Assembly: GCA_947367855.1 (NCBI GenBank) | Contig: CANBFE010000006.1 | Span: forward strand, 71,303 to 135,302 | Direction of reading: 5' to 3' | Length of the DNA: 64,000 nucleotides | Source of the DNA: an uncultured Lachnospiraceae bacterium | GTDB lineage: Bacteria; Bacillota; Clostridia; Lachnospirales; Lachnospiraceae | In this document: piece after piece, positions 44,572 through 53,418 of the stretch | Layout: each line of letters begins with the position of its first letter | Position numbering within the stretch: the first letter of the stretch is position 1 | The notes under the pieces: generated by a model | What the model saw: only the letters and a program-made list of their open reading frames with translations | What the model was told of the DNA's origin: nothing | The model's database searches: none | Program-made: the position numbers and the translations under genes

Positions 44572-44982
44572 TTATGGTTCCGAGCTTATCTCAAAGCCGC
44601 CTCTGTGATTATCGGCTTCAATCAGTACACTTACCTTTCCCTGGACTTCCACGTCAAAATTGTTCGTTCCCATGTCATTTTCGGAAAAGATCACATTGCC
44701 CTCCTTGTCTTTCACCTGAATGGAAATGGTCCCTGACTGGGTTTCCACCCGGATATGCAGCATGTCTCCCTCCGGATGTATATTTTTCCACATTTTACCG
44801 TCCAGGGAACGATAACTGCCGCTCCAGCTGCTCCGTCCCTCACTGCCTACATAACCGATCCTGACAGCGCTGCGGAAGCTTCCGCTCCCCAACCGAAGCA
44901 CCAGGAAAAAGACCATAACCGCCACCGGTATCATAAGAATCATCAGTTTTGCGTTTTTGGGTTTATTCTTCATTTTCATCAT
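44572..44982 (-). CDS. Membrane-anchored beta-rich small protein
   Basis: 136 residues. A basic start and one TM helix (KLMILMIPVAVMVFFLVLRL, about 12-31) are followed by a beta-rich extracytoplasmic part with YVGSEGRSSWSGSYRSLDG and SGTISIQVKDKEGNVIF. AGGAGG sits close to a run of ATG codons (44982, 44979, 44973), so the exact start is uncertain by up to three codons. It is third in the PadR-DUF2812 operon, 18 bases behind the DUF2812 gene. Function unknown; the C-terminal part resembles small adhesin-like or DUF4097-type beta repeats only loosely. Confidence 0.7.
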   Translation of the reverse strand: MMKMKNKPKNAKLMILMIPVAVMVFFLVLRLGSGSFRSAVRIGYVGSEGRSSWSGSYRSLDGKMWKNIHPEGDMLHIRVETQSGTISIQVKDKEGNVIFSENDMGTNNFDVEVQGKVSVLIEADNHRGGFEISSEP

Positions 44983-45000
44983 TCCTCCTCATTCTCCCCT

Positions 45001-45588
45001 TTACCATTCCTCCGTTTTGGCCAGTTTCCGCATTCGAACCGCCTCCGCCTGATACAGAATTACCGGTATCAGAAACGGAACCGAGAAAACCCCCCATAAC
45101 CAGGCCCGCATCAAAATGCCCGCTGCGGAAAACAGAAGTACCGTAAACAAATAGGGTTTCTGCAATGTCCTGCAGTATCCTGCCCTGTCATCATACGTGG
45201 TATGAAGCGCAAAGGGCTTTCCGTCATTCTCCTTTTCAACAATCAGAAGCTCACGGTTAAACGTAGTGAAATCGGCGGCAATCTTCCCGCCCTTTTCTGC
45301 CCAGGGGCGGAACCGGATCTTTCCCAGGGAATAGTTGAGATTGATATTCTTGTAAAATACCCTGTAGCCCGCGTCCTCCAGAAACCCGCAGTATTCTCCT
45401 GCCCCCTCTCCCCCCATGTGTCCGATAAATTCCACACAGTACGCAAACTTCCCTGCCTGGCAGGTCTCAAACTCATACAGCAGCTTCCCTGTACGGACAA
45501 GCCTGTATCCCCCATGAGCCATTTTGTTCAGCCATCTTTCCTGCATGGTCAGCAGGCCTCCAAAAAAGCGATACCGTTTCTTTCTCAT
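45001..45588 (-). CDS. DUF2812 domain-containing membrane protein
   Basis: 195 residues. The soluble N-terminal ~135 residues carry the DUF2812 pattern: ERWLNKMAHGGYRLVRTGKL, FEDAGYR-type motif (FLEDAGYRVFYKNINL) and LHTTYDDRAGYCR. Two TM helices lie at the C terminus (LFTVLLFSAAGILMRAWLWG and FSVPFLIPVILY), ending in a basic tail. DUF2812 genes regularly sit next to PadR regulators in Firmicutes, as here. They are thought to act in stress or envelope control, but the role is unknown. Ribosome binding site GAGGAGGTG is excellent. Confidence 0.88.
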   Translation of the reverse strand: MRKKRYRFFGGLLTMQERWLNKMAHGGYRLVRTGKLLYEFETCQAGKFAYCVEFIGHMGGEGAGEYCGFLEDAGYRVFYKNINLNYSLGKIRFRPWAEKGGKIAADFTTFNRELLIVEKENDGKPFALHTTYDDRAGYCRTLQKPYLFTVLLFSAAGILMRAWLWGVFSVPFLIPVILYQAEAVRMRKLAKTEEW

Positions 45589-45669
45589 CCCGCACCTCCT
45601 CGTATTTTATACTGCACACCGATTGAATTTGCAGTGCAACCCGACTGCAGACCGCCAGGCTGTCTTAAT

Positions 45670-46017
45670 TTAGCGATTGACAGTTCCCTGCGGGCCGCCC
45701 ATTATTTCGGCTGCAGTCTCTGCCAGTTCCCGAATCCGCCCCAATTCCTTCTCCGCTGCCGCTTTGCCCAGGGAGGTGATGATATAAGATTTCTTCCTGC
45801 CTCCGCTGTCGTCACAGGGTTCTATCCACCCCTTCTCCTGCAGGGAATTCAACGCTCCGTACAGGGTTCCCGCCCCCAGGGAAAGCCTTCCGTCAGTTTT
45901 CTCTTCGATAAACTGCATGACCGCATAACCGTGCTTCGGCGTATAAAGGGACAACAGAATATAAAATGTCACCTCCGTAAGCGCGCCGCCTTTCACATGA
46001 TCCCTCATCCGCACCAT
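45670..46017 (-). CDS. PadR family transcriptional regulator
   Basis: 115 residues from ATG at 46017; a TTG at 46026 and an ATG at 46008 are alternatives because no strong ribosome binding site decides. The winged helix is clear: GGALTEVTFYILLSLYTPKHGYAVM, then SLGAGTLYGALNSLQEKGWIEP, and RKKSYIITSLGKAAAEKE. PadR proteins repress neighbouring membrane or efflux genes and themselves. It is first in the operon with the DUF2812 gene (81 bases downstream). A large perfect inverted repeat overlaps its promoter, so autoregulation is very likely. Confidence 0.92.
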   Translation of the reverse strand: MVRMRDHVKGGALTEVTFYILLSLYTPKHGYAVMQFIEEKTDGRLSLGAGTLYGALNSLQEKGWIEPCDDSGGRKKSYIITSLGKAAAEKELGRIRELAETAAEIMGGPQGTVNR

Positions 46018-46044
46018 CTTTCTCAAGCGTAATGTCTTGGATAT

Positions 46045-46086
46045 CTATTACGTTTACTGTAATAATTATATCAGTAAACGTAATAG
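46045..46086. promoter_or_regulatory. Probable PadR operator, perfect 15-bp inverted repeat
   Basis: CTATTACGTTTACTG (46045-46059) and CAGTAAACGTAATAG (46072-46086) are perfect reverse complements around a 12-base AT-rich centre that holds the -10 box. One arm fills the promoter spacer, the other covers the transcription start. A bound dimer would block RNA polymerase. Confidence 0.85.
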
Positions 46087-46093
46087 CTGTCAA
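46065..46093 (-). promoter_or_regulatory. Consensus sigma-A promoter of the PadR operon
   Basis: Minus strand: TTGACA (46088-46093), 17-base spacer, TATAAT (46065-46070), both hexamers perfect, embedded in the palindrome. Confidence 0.9.
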
Positions 46094-46185
46094 TCGTGAG
46101 TTTCACAAACTCCTTTACCGCACTGGCATCTCCATACCGATTAGTTCATAATATAGGCAAAATCGAGTAGGGGAATGGCCTTCTC

Positions 46186-46290
46186 CACTACTCGCCGCAC
46201 GCCTGTGCGCCACCTGGGTGGCATATTTCCTTGCATGGACCTGTGCATATAAAAAGACATATGCTCCGCCTGCATATGCCCTTTGTAGTG
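46186..46290. other. Intergenic nested inverted-repeat element, possible structured RNA or small repeat
   Basis: In the gap 46094-46364: an outer pair CACTAC (46186-46191)/GTAGTG (46285-46290) encloses GGCATAT (46220-46226)/ATATGCC (46274-46280). This in turn encloses a hairpin GCATAT-8 nt-ATATGC (46245-46264), and a separate CCAC-4-GTGG hairpin lies at 46210-46221. No T-run and no coding sign. It could be a small mobile repeat, a transcript-end structure or an RNA leader. I know no family that matches. Confidence 0.45.
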
Positions 46291-46364
46291 CCTGTGAAAT
46301 GATAAAATTATAGATCTGCTCCCTTTCAGATTTCAGAATATTCCTCCGACACCCGCTCTGCTTC

Positions 46365-47981
46365 CTACCGCAGCCGAAATGTCCGCGGCGCGATTCTTCT
46401 GCTCACAAAAAACAAAATTACCGCTGCCGCAGCAGCAGCGCACACCCAGGGCAGCGCCGCAGTCAGATTCCTGCGCACAAATAAAATCAGGAGACTGAAC
46501 AGGCTCTCCAGATAGCCAAGCGCCTTGAACACGGGGCTTTTTGCCGTAAGATCCGCCCCATACGGCTGTATTAAGTAATACACAATGCATTCATATGTCT
46601 CCCAGAACACCAAAAACACAATGCACACCGCCGCCAGCTTCACCACCGTATCCACAGGCAGGGACAGGCCTGAAATGAACAGCATCAGCAACAGGTTTGC
46701 AATAATTCCCGCCGCAGCCCACAGATCTCCCTTAAGCAGGTACAGATACCGCCGCAGCATACTGTTCCTGATAAATTCCGGTGTTGCGATATGATGGTAA
46801 AGCATGTGCAGATCTATATTGCGGAAATAAACCTGCAGCAGCCTGCTCCCAAAGGACATGGAGGTTGCAAAGGCAATCAGCACCGGTGAATAATCCAGTA
46901 CCGTGTCCGATGTGACAGGCAGCCAGCCAAACCGAATGCCCAGGCCAAGAAGCCCGCCGATCAAAAGCATCACCAACACAGTGTCACGCCTTTGTTTTCG
47001 CAGCGCCTTACCAAAGCGCCTGAAAAATGCCAGCTCCAGATACCGCTCCGGCGTCTCCCCGCAATGTGATTTAAAAAATTCTCTGTTTTCCTCCCAGCCT
47101 GATTCCAGAAGACCGTTTTCCTCCTCGCCCACAGAGCTGCCCCGGACAACAAGCTGAAAGGTCACAAGGCTCTGATTCGCATACCGCACAGCGATCTTCT
47201 TGTAATCCGAATAATGCAGATGATATCTCCAGCAAAGCAGCGACAGCACAAGACTCGCAGCGCCAACCGCTGCCAACACCCCTGAACCCAATGCCATTTT
47301 TTCATACAATCCAAAAAACGCCCCCACATAGGCAAGCACAATCAGCAGAAATGCCGTCAGACGGCGCGCAGGCTTGCCCGGCAGCCTTCCCTTTTTCCGA
47401 TAAACATGCAGATAAATCACATTGCCGCACAGCACACAGAACAGCTTCAGCAGTATCATGGCGGCAGTCATTCCCCAGTCCCGGAACAGATAGCAGAGCA
47501 CCGGAAACAGCATCACACTGGAGAAAAACGCATTCTTAAGCGCCTTATACCGATAATAGGTAACCGGATTTACCATAAAATGGTTCAAAAACGTATAGTC
47601 CTCCGCCGTTGTCTTAAACAACCCGCACTCCATCACAGCCCCGCTGACACATTTCACCAGCAGAAAAAGCATGAGATAAACTCCCGGCGTAACTCTCTCC
47701 TCCTGCAGAAACAGATGCGGAAGCGCGCAGAGCAAAACCCATGTACCGAGATTATTGGCCAGAGCTGTTTTGGCGAAGCCAAAGGCCAGACTGAGCAAGG
47801 CCCATAATTTTTTCATCCGGTATTTTTTGTACCAGGATTCCTGAATAATCTTGTTCAATACAGGAAGCCTGCTCAGAAAATACAAAAAGGCGTTTGTCTG
47901 AATCGTCAGATACACTTTTCCGTATACGCTGAATCGGTTTGACATATTTGCGGGCGTATATCCGGACTTCCTCGTTTCCAT
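46365..47981 (-). CDS. ABC exporter permease (large single-gene membrane subunit)
   Basis: 538 residues from ATG 47981, preceded by GAGG at 8 bases; a GTG three codons earlier overlaps the stop of the ATPase gene. About 12 hydrophobic segments, including LWALLSLAFGFAKTALANNLG near residue 60, LTAFLLIVLAYVGAFFGLY, and ALPWVCAAAAAAVILFFV at the end. A cytosolic stretch of ~80 residues near the middle (VGEEENGLLESGWEENREFF) is charged. No characterised permease family is recognised with certainty; it resembles EcsB-like or bacteriocin-type export permeases in size. It is translationally coupled to the ATPase gene. Substrate unknown. Confidence 0.8.
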   Translation of the reverse strand: METRKSGYTPANMSNRFSVYGKVYLTIQTNAFLYFLSRLPVLNKIIQESWYKKYRMKKLWALLSLAFGFAKTALANNLGTWVLLCALPHLFLQEERVTPGVYLMLFLLVKCVSGAVMECGLFKTTAEDYTFLNHFMVNPVTYYRYKALKNAFFSSVMLFPVLCYLFRDWGMTAAMILLKLFCVLCGNVIYLHVYRKKGRLPGKPARRLTAFLLIVLAYVGAFFGLYEKMALGSGVLAAVGAASLVLSLLCWRYHLHYSDYKKIAVRYANQSLVTFQLVVRGSSVGEEENGLLESGWEENREFFKSHCGETPERYLELAFFRRFGKALRKQRRDTVLVMLLIGGLLGLGIRFGWLPVTSDTVLDYSPVLIAFATSMSFGSRLLQVYFRNIDLHMLYHHIATPEFIRNSMLRRYLYLLKGDLWAAAGIIANLLLMLFISGLSLPVDTVVKLAAVCIVFLVFWETYECIVYYLIQPYGADLTAKSPVFKALGYLESLFSLLILFVRRNLTAALPWVCAAAAAAVILFFVSRRIAPRTFRLR

Positions 47982-47986
47982 GGTCC

Positions 47987-48757
47987 TCACCTCGCTTCCG
48001 GAGCGGAAGAGTGTTTTTCCGGTTCCTGCGCATTCTTCTGCGTCCCGTCTTCTGTCTGCAGCGCCTGAATAATGTAATTCTCAAACTCCGCGCCATGCAG
48101 ATCCAGTTCCTTCACCGCCTCCAGCCTGCCCTCCCGCAGCAGTACGATCTCGTCGCTCATATCCTGCGCAAGCTGCATGATATGCGTGGCCATGATAATG
48201 ATATGTCTTCCCTTCATGCGCAGCAGTGTCTCCTTGATATCGTGGGACACAATGATATCAAAGGAAGAAAGCGGCTCATCCAATAAAATAATTTTGGGAT
48301 TACGGATCAGGCAGCATAGAAGCTGCAGCTTATTCTTCATCCCATAGGAATAATTCTTGATCAGCTTATGGCGGTCCTCCTCGTCCATGTGCATCAGATC
48401 AAAATAGGAATCGATGTTTTCAGCGCTTTCCTCCGGGGAAAGCCCCTCCTGCATATTCAGTTTTACAAAAAAGTGAACAAACTCATATCCTGTCAGAAAA
48501 TCCGGAAGCACCGGCGACGCGGAGACAATGCCTACGTCCTCAAAGGTCAGAGGACGACAGACCCCGTTTTCCTCCAAAACAATCTCCCCGCCCTCAAACA
48601 TCAGATCCTCGTTGATACAGCGGAACAGCGTGGTCTTGCCTGCGCCGTTTCGTCCGAGAATGCTGTATATGGCTCCCTCCTGAAAATCAAAATCTGCCTG
48701 ATTCAAAACCACTTTTTTATCAAATTTTTTATAAAGCCGGCGGATAGATAACCGCAT
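47987..48757 (-). CDS. ABC transporter ATP-binding protein
   Basis: 256 residues. Walker A GRNGAGKTTLF, signature-like SYGMKNKLQLL (in place of LSGGQ), Walker B IILLDEPLSSFD, and H-loop ATHIMQLA. The departure from LSGGQ is common in bacitracin/EcsA-type exporters. The tail is charged and variable. It drives export together with the permease encoded directly downstream. It starts 35 bases after rarA, on the same strand with AGGAGAGGG, so it may be transcribed with rarA. Confidence 0.92.
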   Translation of the reverse strand: MRLSIRRLYKKFDKKVVLNQADFDFQEGAIYSILGRNGAGKTTLFRCINEDLMFEGGEIVLEENGVCRPLTFEDVGIVSASPVLPDFLTGYEFVHFFVKLNMQEGLSPEESAENIDSYFDLMHMDEEDRHKLIKNYSYGMKNKLQLLCCLIRNPKIILLDEPLSSFDIIVSHDIKETLLRMKGRHIIIMATHIMQLAQDMSDEIVLLREGRLEAVKELDLHGAEFENYIIQALQTEDGTQKNAQEPEKHSSAPEAR

Positions 48758-48792
48758 CCCTGCTTCCCCCTCTCCTGTTCTATACTCTCAAC

Positions 48793-50130
48793 TCAGGGAT
48801 GCAGCCGAGCATCCCTGCTGCGCTCAAGCCGCTCCTTCCACAGCTTTTCCGTCCCCTCCTCCGTAGGCAGATAGTAACGCCTGTCCTTTAAACTCTCCGG
48901 AAGACAGTTCATCCTGACAATCTTCTCTTCGGTATCATGCGCATAAATATATCCTTTTCCGTAATCAAGTTCCTCCATCAGGGAAGTAACCGCATTGCGG
49001 ATATTCAGGGGCACAGGCTCCGCCAGCTGATTTCTGGCATCGATTTTCGCAGTCTCATAAGCCCTGTAAATAGCGTTGGAGCGGGGCGCCAGGGACAGGT
49101 ACACCACCGCCTGTGTCAGGTTCAGATTACACTCCGGCATGCCGTTGAAATGGCAGGCCTGGTAAGCCGCCACGGCGATCTGCAGGGCCTGGCAGTCCGC
49201 CAGTCCGATGTCTTCACTGGCGAAGCGGATGAGCCTCCTGGCAATGTAGAGCGGATCCTCCCCTGCCTCCAGCATCCGAGCCAGCCAGTACACCGCAGCG
49301 TCCGGGTCCGAGTTGCGCATGGACTTGTGAAGGGCAGAGATCAGATTGTAATGCTCCTCTCCGTTTTTATCATATAACAGGGTCTTCTTCCCCAGGCACT
49401 GCTCCAGTGTATTTTGGGTCACAGTGATGGAGCCGTCCGGGGAAATCTCCCCATTCAGAACGGCCATCTCCAGAGTGTTCAGCGCCGTGCGGGCGTCTCC
49501 ATTGGCAAATGCGGCAATGGAAGACAGAAGATTTTCCTCCATATGTACGGTGCTGTTGCCGAATCCCCGTTTATCCGAAAGCGCACGGCCGAGCATGGCC
49601 GTCAGATCTGCCGTTGTCAGCTCCTTCAAGACGAACACCTTGCACCGGGACAGCAGAGCGGCATTGATCTCAAAAGAAGGATTTTCCGTGGTGGCTCCGA
49701 TCAGGGTAATGCTCCCCTTTTCCACATAAGGGAGAAATGCGTCCTGCTGGGCCTTGTTGAATCTGTGAATCTCATCCACAAAGCAGAGGGTGCGCATGCC
49801 GTAAACCCGGTTTTCCTCCGCCTGCTTCATGATATCCTTGATTTCCCTGATACCGCTGGTGACTGCGCTGAAGTTTACAAATCCGGACCTGGTGCGGTTG
49901 GCGATGATCCTGGCCAAAGTGGTCTTGCCCACGCCGGGAGGCCCCCAGAAGATCATGGAAGAAATCCTGTCATTTTCCAACATCTGCCGAAGGATCTTTC
50001 CCTCTCCCAACAGATGATTCTGGCCCACATAATCCTCCAAAGACTCAGGGCGCATCCGGTCCGCCAAAGGCGCGGTAAAAGGAACAGGGCTGTATTCGTC
50101 CTGTACGTCAAAAAGGGAAAGCTGGTTCAT
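48793..50130 (-). CDS. rarA: Replication-associated recombination protein A (RarA/MgsA AAA ATPase)
   Basis: 445 residues, normal length. MRPESLEDYVGQNHLLG at the start, Walker A WGPPGVGKTTLARIIA, Walker B LCFVDEIHRFNKAQQDAF, sensor 1 ATTENPSF and arginine-finger region LSRCKVF are all present, followed by the clamp-loader-like lid and the C-terminal tetramerisation domain with LIRFASEDIGLADCQALQ. It acts at stalled replication forks. It is conserved and single-copy in most bacteria. A hairpin element copy lies upstream at 50193-50279. Confidence 0.95.
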   Translation of the reverse strand: MNQLSLFDVQDEYSPVPFTAPLADRMRPESLEDYVGQNHLLGEGKILRQMLENDRISSMIFWGPPGVGKTTLARIIANRTRSGFVNFSAVTSGIREIKDIMKQAEENRVYGMRTLCFVDEIHRFNKAQQDAFLPYVEKGSITLIGATTENPSFEINAALLSRCKVFVLKELTTADLTAMLGRALSDKRGFGNSTVHMEENLLSSIAAFANGDARTALNTLEMAVLNGEISPDGSITVTQNTLEQCLGKKTLLYDKNGEEHYNLISALHKSMRNSDPDAAVYWLARMLEAGEDPLYIARRLIRFASEDIGLADCQALQIAVAAYQACHFNGMPECNLNLTQAVVYLSLAPRSNAIYRAYETAKIDARNQLAEPVPLNIRNAVTSLMEELDYGKGYIYAHDTEEKIVRMNCLPESLKDRRYYLPTEEGTEKLWKERLERSRDARLHP

Positions 50131-50192
50131 GATTGCTCCTTTCCTTCATCTCCTGAACCCCGTTATTTATTCTCACGCTCAATAACATTTGC

Positions 50193-50279
50193 CAATATAG
50201 ATGTAGAACGAGTGAGCGCTTCTGCAAAGCCAGGACAGAAAACGGCATACAATAGAAGCTGTGCGCTCACAAGTATATT
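50193..50279. repeat. Structured intergenic element, copy 1
   Basis: Stem GTGAGCGC (50212-50219)/GCGCTCAC (50263-50270), extended inwards by GCTTC (50218-50222)/GAAGC (50255-50259) and outwards by AATATA/TATATT. The inner loop GCAAAGCCAGGACAGAAAA then CGGCA is shared with copy 2 at 54469-54530, as are the flanking AACGAGTGA and AGTATA. No coding content and no T-run after the stem, so it is not a simple terminator. Confidence 0.7.
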
Positions 50280-50346
50280 CCTCATTATACATGGCCTTCT
50301 CTCAAATTACAACATCATAAATTCCGGAAGCAAAAGGATGCAGCAG

Positions 50347-52560
50347 TCACTCCTCCTGTATTTCTCCGGTATCGTCATGCAGCAGATAAACCCTGCTTTC
50401 CTCTTTCCTGCTATAGCAAATGACATGATAAAGCTGTCCCTCTCTCTCCGTCAGACCATCATAATAAATATAATCTCGCTCCCATGCCCTTGTCTGCATT
50501 CCGCTGTCTGTTTCTTCCGCCTCATTCTCCTCTGTTCCCGGAACAACAACATAATAATCCGGCAGTTCCACCCCTTTCAGCAGTTCATATCCTGTCTTCT
50601 GCCATGCCGCATAAGGCAAATCCGCTTTTTCCCCATTGGGGACCATGGCCTTCACGAATTGATCCAGGGCCTCCTTTGCGGTTATGTCTGTATCCAGTTT
50701 TTCCTCATATATGTTGTAGGACGCATCATACAGTTCCATCCGGGGAAAAGCCTTATGAACAGGATGCTCCGCGTCTGCCAGATCAACCCTTACCATGCGG
50801 AAACCATCCATGGCAATGGCATAGGAGACCCAGGTATCATTTTTCCCATCCGTTACAGTCACATCATAACCGTCGGCAAAACGGCTGTCTCCCACACGGA
50901 TGCTCTTTGCCTGCTCCAGTTTCCCATTTTGGCAGCAGTAAATCTCCGTGGCAGTCATACCGGTACTGCTTCCCCAACTTTGCTTCAGCATCAGGTAACC
51001 GTCCCCCATAAAAATGCCGCGGTAGGGATCTCCCCGCATTCCGCCGGCATCTGCGCCGCTTACATAAGGCACTTCGGTCATTTCCTGCATGGAACCGTCT
51101 TTTTGCTGCAGCAGGACATACAGACGCCGGGTATCCGCAAATAATTGGTCTTGGTCCTGCTCCCCAAATGTCCCGTCTATCACAAAGGCCAGATCCATTC
51201 TGCCGTCACCGTCCAAATCCCCTTCCGCAGCATCAATGCATGTATATTCCGTAATGTCTGGATGCTCTTTTTCGATCCAGGCTTCTGCAAATTCTGTTTT
51301 TTCATCTATTGGCTCACTGCTTTTCCAGGAAAGCAGGGGCACCTCCCACACAGGCTGCAAATCGGTACAGGGATTTCCGAATACAGACGCGAACATCAGT
51401 TCTTCTTTTCCTGCCAAAGGCGACAAATCCGAAATTCTGTTGTCCGAAAGTCCTGCCTGGTTCAAATGTGTCAGGCCGCCCAGGGCGGAGAGATCGCTGA
51501 TCTCATTTCCGTCCAAAGCCAGATCATAGAGATTTGTCAGACTCTCCAATGGCGAAATATCCCTGATCTGATTTTCAGCCAGTCCCAACCGCTCCAATTT
51601 GGTCAGGCCTGTCAACGGGGTCAGGTCTGTAATGGAATTCGTATTCAGGTTGATGCTGTGAAGTTCTGTTAATTCCCTTACAAAAGCAATATCCCGGATT
51701 CCGCAGTTCTGCAATCCCAGGTCCTGCAGACTGCCAAGCTTTCCCACTGTTTCCATATTCCTGGCATGGAAATTGCCGCCAAGCGCCAGTTCCACCAATC
51801 CCTGCAGATTCTCCAACACAGCAAGGTCTTCAACCTTCGTCTCATACAGGGACAGCCGTTCCAACTGCGGCATATCTTTCAAAAATTCCATGTCTTTAAC
51901 CTGGCAGTTTGGCAGATATAGTTCCGTAATCTGTTTCATCTCTGCCAGAAAGGAAAGATCCATCTCTTCTTTGGCAGAATTTATGCAGAGTTCCCGCAGC
52001 CCGGAAAGTCCGGCAATGGGGGTAAAATCCGCAACCCCGGAACCCTCCCAGGAATCAAAATCAATCACCAGGCTTTTCAGATTCGGCAGATAAGACAGAG
52101 CTTCCAGAGAGTGCAGCGTGCTTCTGCTGGCAGGCCTCTTCAATACCAGTTCTTCACACTGATTCAGCCTGTCCAGAATCCGTTCCTCCGTATCCTGGCT
52201 GTCAATGTCCGCCTCATACCACACACAATCCCGGAACCCCTCATCCCTGATCAGACGGGCCAGTATCTGTTGCGCGCTGCCTTCTTCGCTTCGTTCTTCG
52301 CTGCTTTCCTCTGACGCCTCCGACATAGGTGCAGGGCTTTCCGAGACTGCTGCATCCGGCATAAATGCAGGGCTTTCCGAGACTGCTGTCTCCGGCATAA
52401 ATGCAGGGCTTTCCGGGACTGCTGCCTCCCACGTCTCCCCGTGTTCCTGTCCTGCACCCCGGTCTGGACCCGGCTGACTGCATCCGGTCAGAAGCAAAAC
52501 GCAAAGCAGGATCCGGACACCCCTTTTCCACCTGTCTTTCCTCTTAAGAGATTTACGCAT
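50347..52560 (-). CDS. Leucine-rich-repeat lipoprotein (internalin-type LRR)
   Basis: 737 residues. A basic start and a lipobox (VLLLTGC, Cys27) mark a lipoprotein outside the membrane. Residues ~48-85 are a Pro/Ser/Glu-rich linker with three copies of a 12-residue unit (AVSESPAFMPD type). About 10 internalin-like LRRs follow (for example LGLAENQIRDISPLESLTNL), then a C-terminal domain with an FG-GAP-like calcium loop (GDLDGDGRMDLAFV). Likely role: protein-protein contact at the cell surface. It starts 3 bases after the HAD gene stop, with the ribosome binding site (GGGG) inside it, so the two are translationally close. Confidence 0.87.
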   Translation of the reverse strand: MRKSLKRKDRWKRGVRILLCVLLLTGCSQPGPDRGAGQEHGETWEAAVPESPAFMPETAVSESPAFMPDAAVSESPAPMSEASEESSEERSEEGSAQQILARLIRDEGFRDCVWYEADIDSQDTEERILDRLNQCEELVLKRPASRSTLHSLEALSYLPNLKSLVIDFDSWEGSGVADFTPIAGLSGLRELCINSAKEEMDLSFLAEMKQITELYLPNCQVKDMEFLKDMPQLERLSLYETKVEDLAVLENLQGLVELALGGNFHARNMETVGKLGSLQDLGLQNCGIRDIAFVRELTELHSINLNTNSITDLTPLTGLTKLERLGLAENQIRDISPLESLTNLYDLALDGNEISDLSALGGLTHLNQAGLSDNRISDLSPLAGKEELMFASVFGNPCTDLQPVWEVPLLSWKSSEPIDEKTEFAEAWIEKEHPDITEYTCIDAAEGDLDGDGRMDLAFVIDGTFGEQDQDQLFADTRRLYVLLQQKDGSMQEMTEVPYVSGADAGGMRGDPYRGIFMGDGYLMLKQSWGSSTGMTATEIYCCQNGKLEQAKSIRVGDSRFADGYDVTVTDGKNDTWVSYAIAMDGFRMVRVDLADAEHPVHKAFPRMELYDASYNIYEEKLDTDITAKEALDQFVKAMVPNGEKADLPYAAWQKTGYELLKGVELPDYYVVVPGTEENEAEETDSGMQTRAWERDYIYYDGLTEREGQLYHVICYSRKEESRVYLLHDDTGEIQEE
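52324..52431 (-). repeat. Three tandem 36-bp repeats in the LRR lipoprotein linker
   Basis: Units at 52324-52359, 52360-52395 and 52396-52431 share CAGGGCTTTCCGAGACTGCT (plus strand) with few changes and encode 12-residue repeats. The copy number may vary between strains by slippage while keeping the frame. Confidence 0.9.
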
Positions 52561-52563
52561 CCA

Positions 52564-53385
52564 TTACCCCTTTCCACAGCGAAAATTCCGGGCAAGCCAT
52601 TGGGCAACGCCATCTTCCTCGTTGGATAAAATAATATCCGTAGCGTATTTTTTTAAATCTTCATGGGCATTTTCAACTGCATAAGCTTCATCCGCCAATT
52701 CAAACAGATCTATATCATTTTTTCCATCTCCGAAAGCAACTATTTTTTCACATCCAAGCAGTGCCTTTAACTGCCTTACGGCATTTGCCTTCGAGGCGTG
52801 AAACGGCATGATTTCCAGCCACTGTTCCTTTGTATACATTTCAGTCTGATACACACAATGAAACACATCTTTATATTTTTCATACAATGGTTTCAGCTTG
52901 TCGTTGCTGTCTATACAGGTGATATAGAAAAGACTTCCTGCTTTCAAATCAGAGACTGCCTTCACTGCATTCGTACGAATATCTCCTTTTCTGCTGGCAA
53001 GAAATCTCCTCATTCCCTCTGTACACAATTCAGGCACAAATGAAAATTTCTCCTTCCCCTCAATATAAGCATATACGATGGGATAAACCTGATTTTCAAA
53101 TAAATCATTCAGCACTTCATACACGGAAGTCTCAAAATAGTTTGCAATCAGGATATCTTCCGTCACATTATCAACTACAAATGCTCCATTATATACAATT
53201 AACGGAATGTTACAGCTGATCCCGTCCGTCACTTTTTTCGCAGTCACCAAAGAACGGGCGGTTGCATAGCAGAAAAGCATCCCCCGTTCCGTCAAATCAT
53301 TTATCACATGATTCGTAAAATGGGAAGTTCTCTCATTATTTCTCAACAAAGTTCCGTCCAGATCGGATACATATAAAGTTCTCAT
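52564..53385 (-). CDS. Cof-type HAD-IIB family phosphatase
   Basis: 273 residues. HAD motif I VSDLDGTLLRNN (residues 6-17) at the N terminus; motif II Thr in CYATARSL, Lys and motif III/IV FGDGKNDIDLFELADEAYAVENA near residue 215. The large cap (C2-type) between them contains ITCIDSNDKLKPLYEKY. Cof-type enzymes hydrolyse sugar phosphates or cofactor phosphates; specificity unknown. It follows the unknown gene at 53419-54414 by 33 bases and precedes the LRR lipoprotein. Confidence 0.92.
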   Translation of the reverse strand: MRTLYVSDLDGTLLRNNERTSHFTNHVINDLTERGMLFCYATARSLVTAKKVTDGISCNIPLIVYNGAFVVDNVTEDILIANYFETSVYEVLNDLFENQVYPIVYAYIEGKEKFSFVPELCTEGMRRFLASRKGDIRTNAVKAVSDLKAGSLFYITCIDSNDKLKPLYEKYKDVFHCVYQTEMYTKEQWLEIMPFHASKANAVRQLKALLGCEKIVAFGDGKNDIDLFELADEAYAVENAHEDLKKYATDIILSNEEDGVAQWLARNFRCGKG

Positions 53386-53418
53386 GCTTTTTCTCCTGCC
53401 TCCCCTGGGTCAGCTTTT

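Noticed and set aside
46186..46290. Terminator for the ABC permease gene
   Set aside because: Several stems but no T-run after any of them on either strand.
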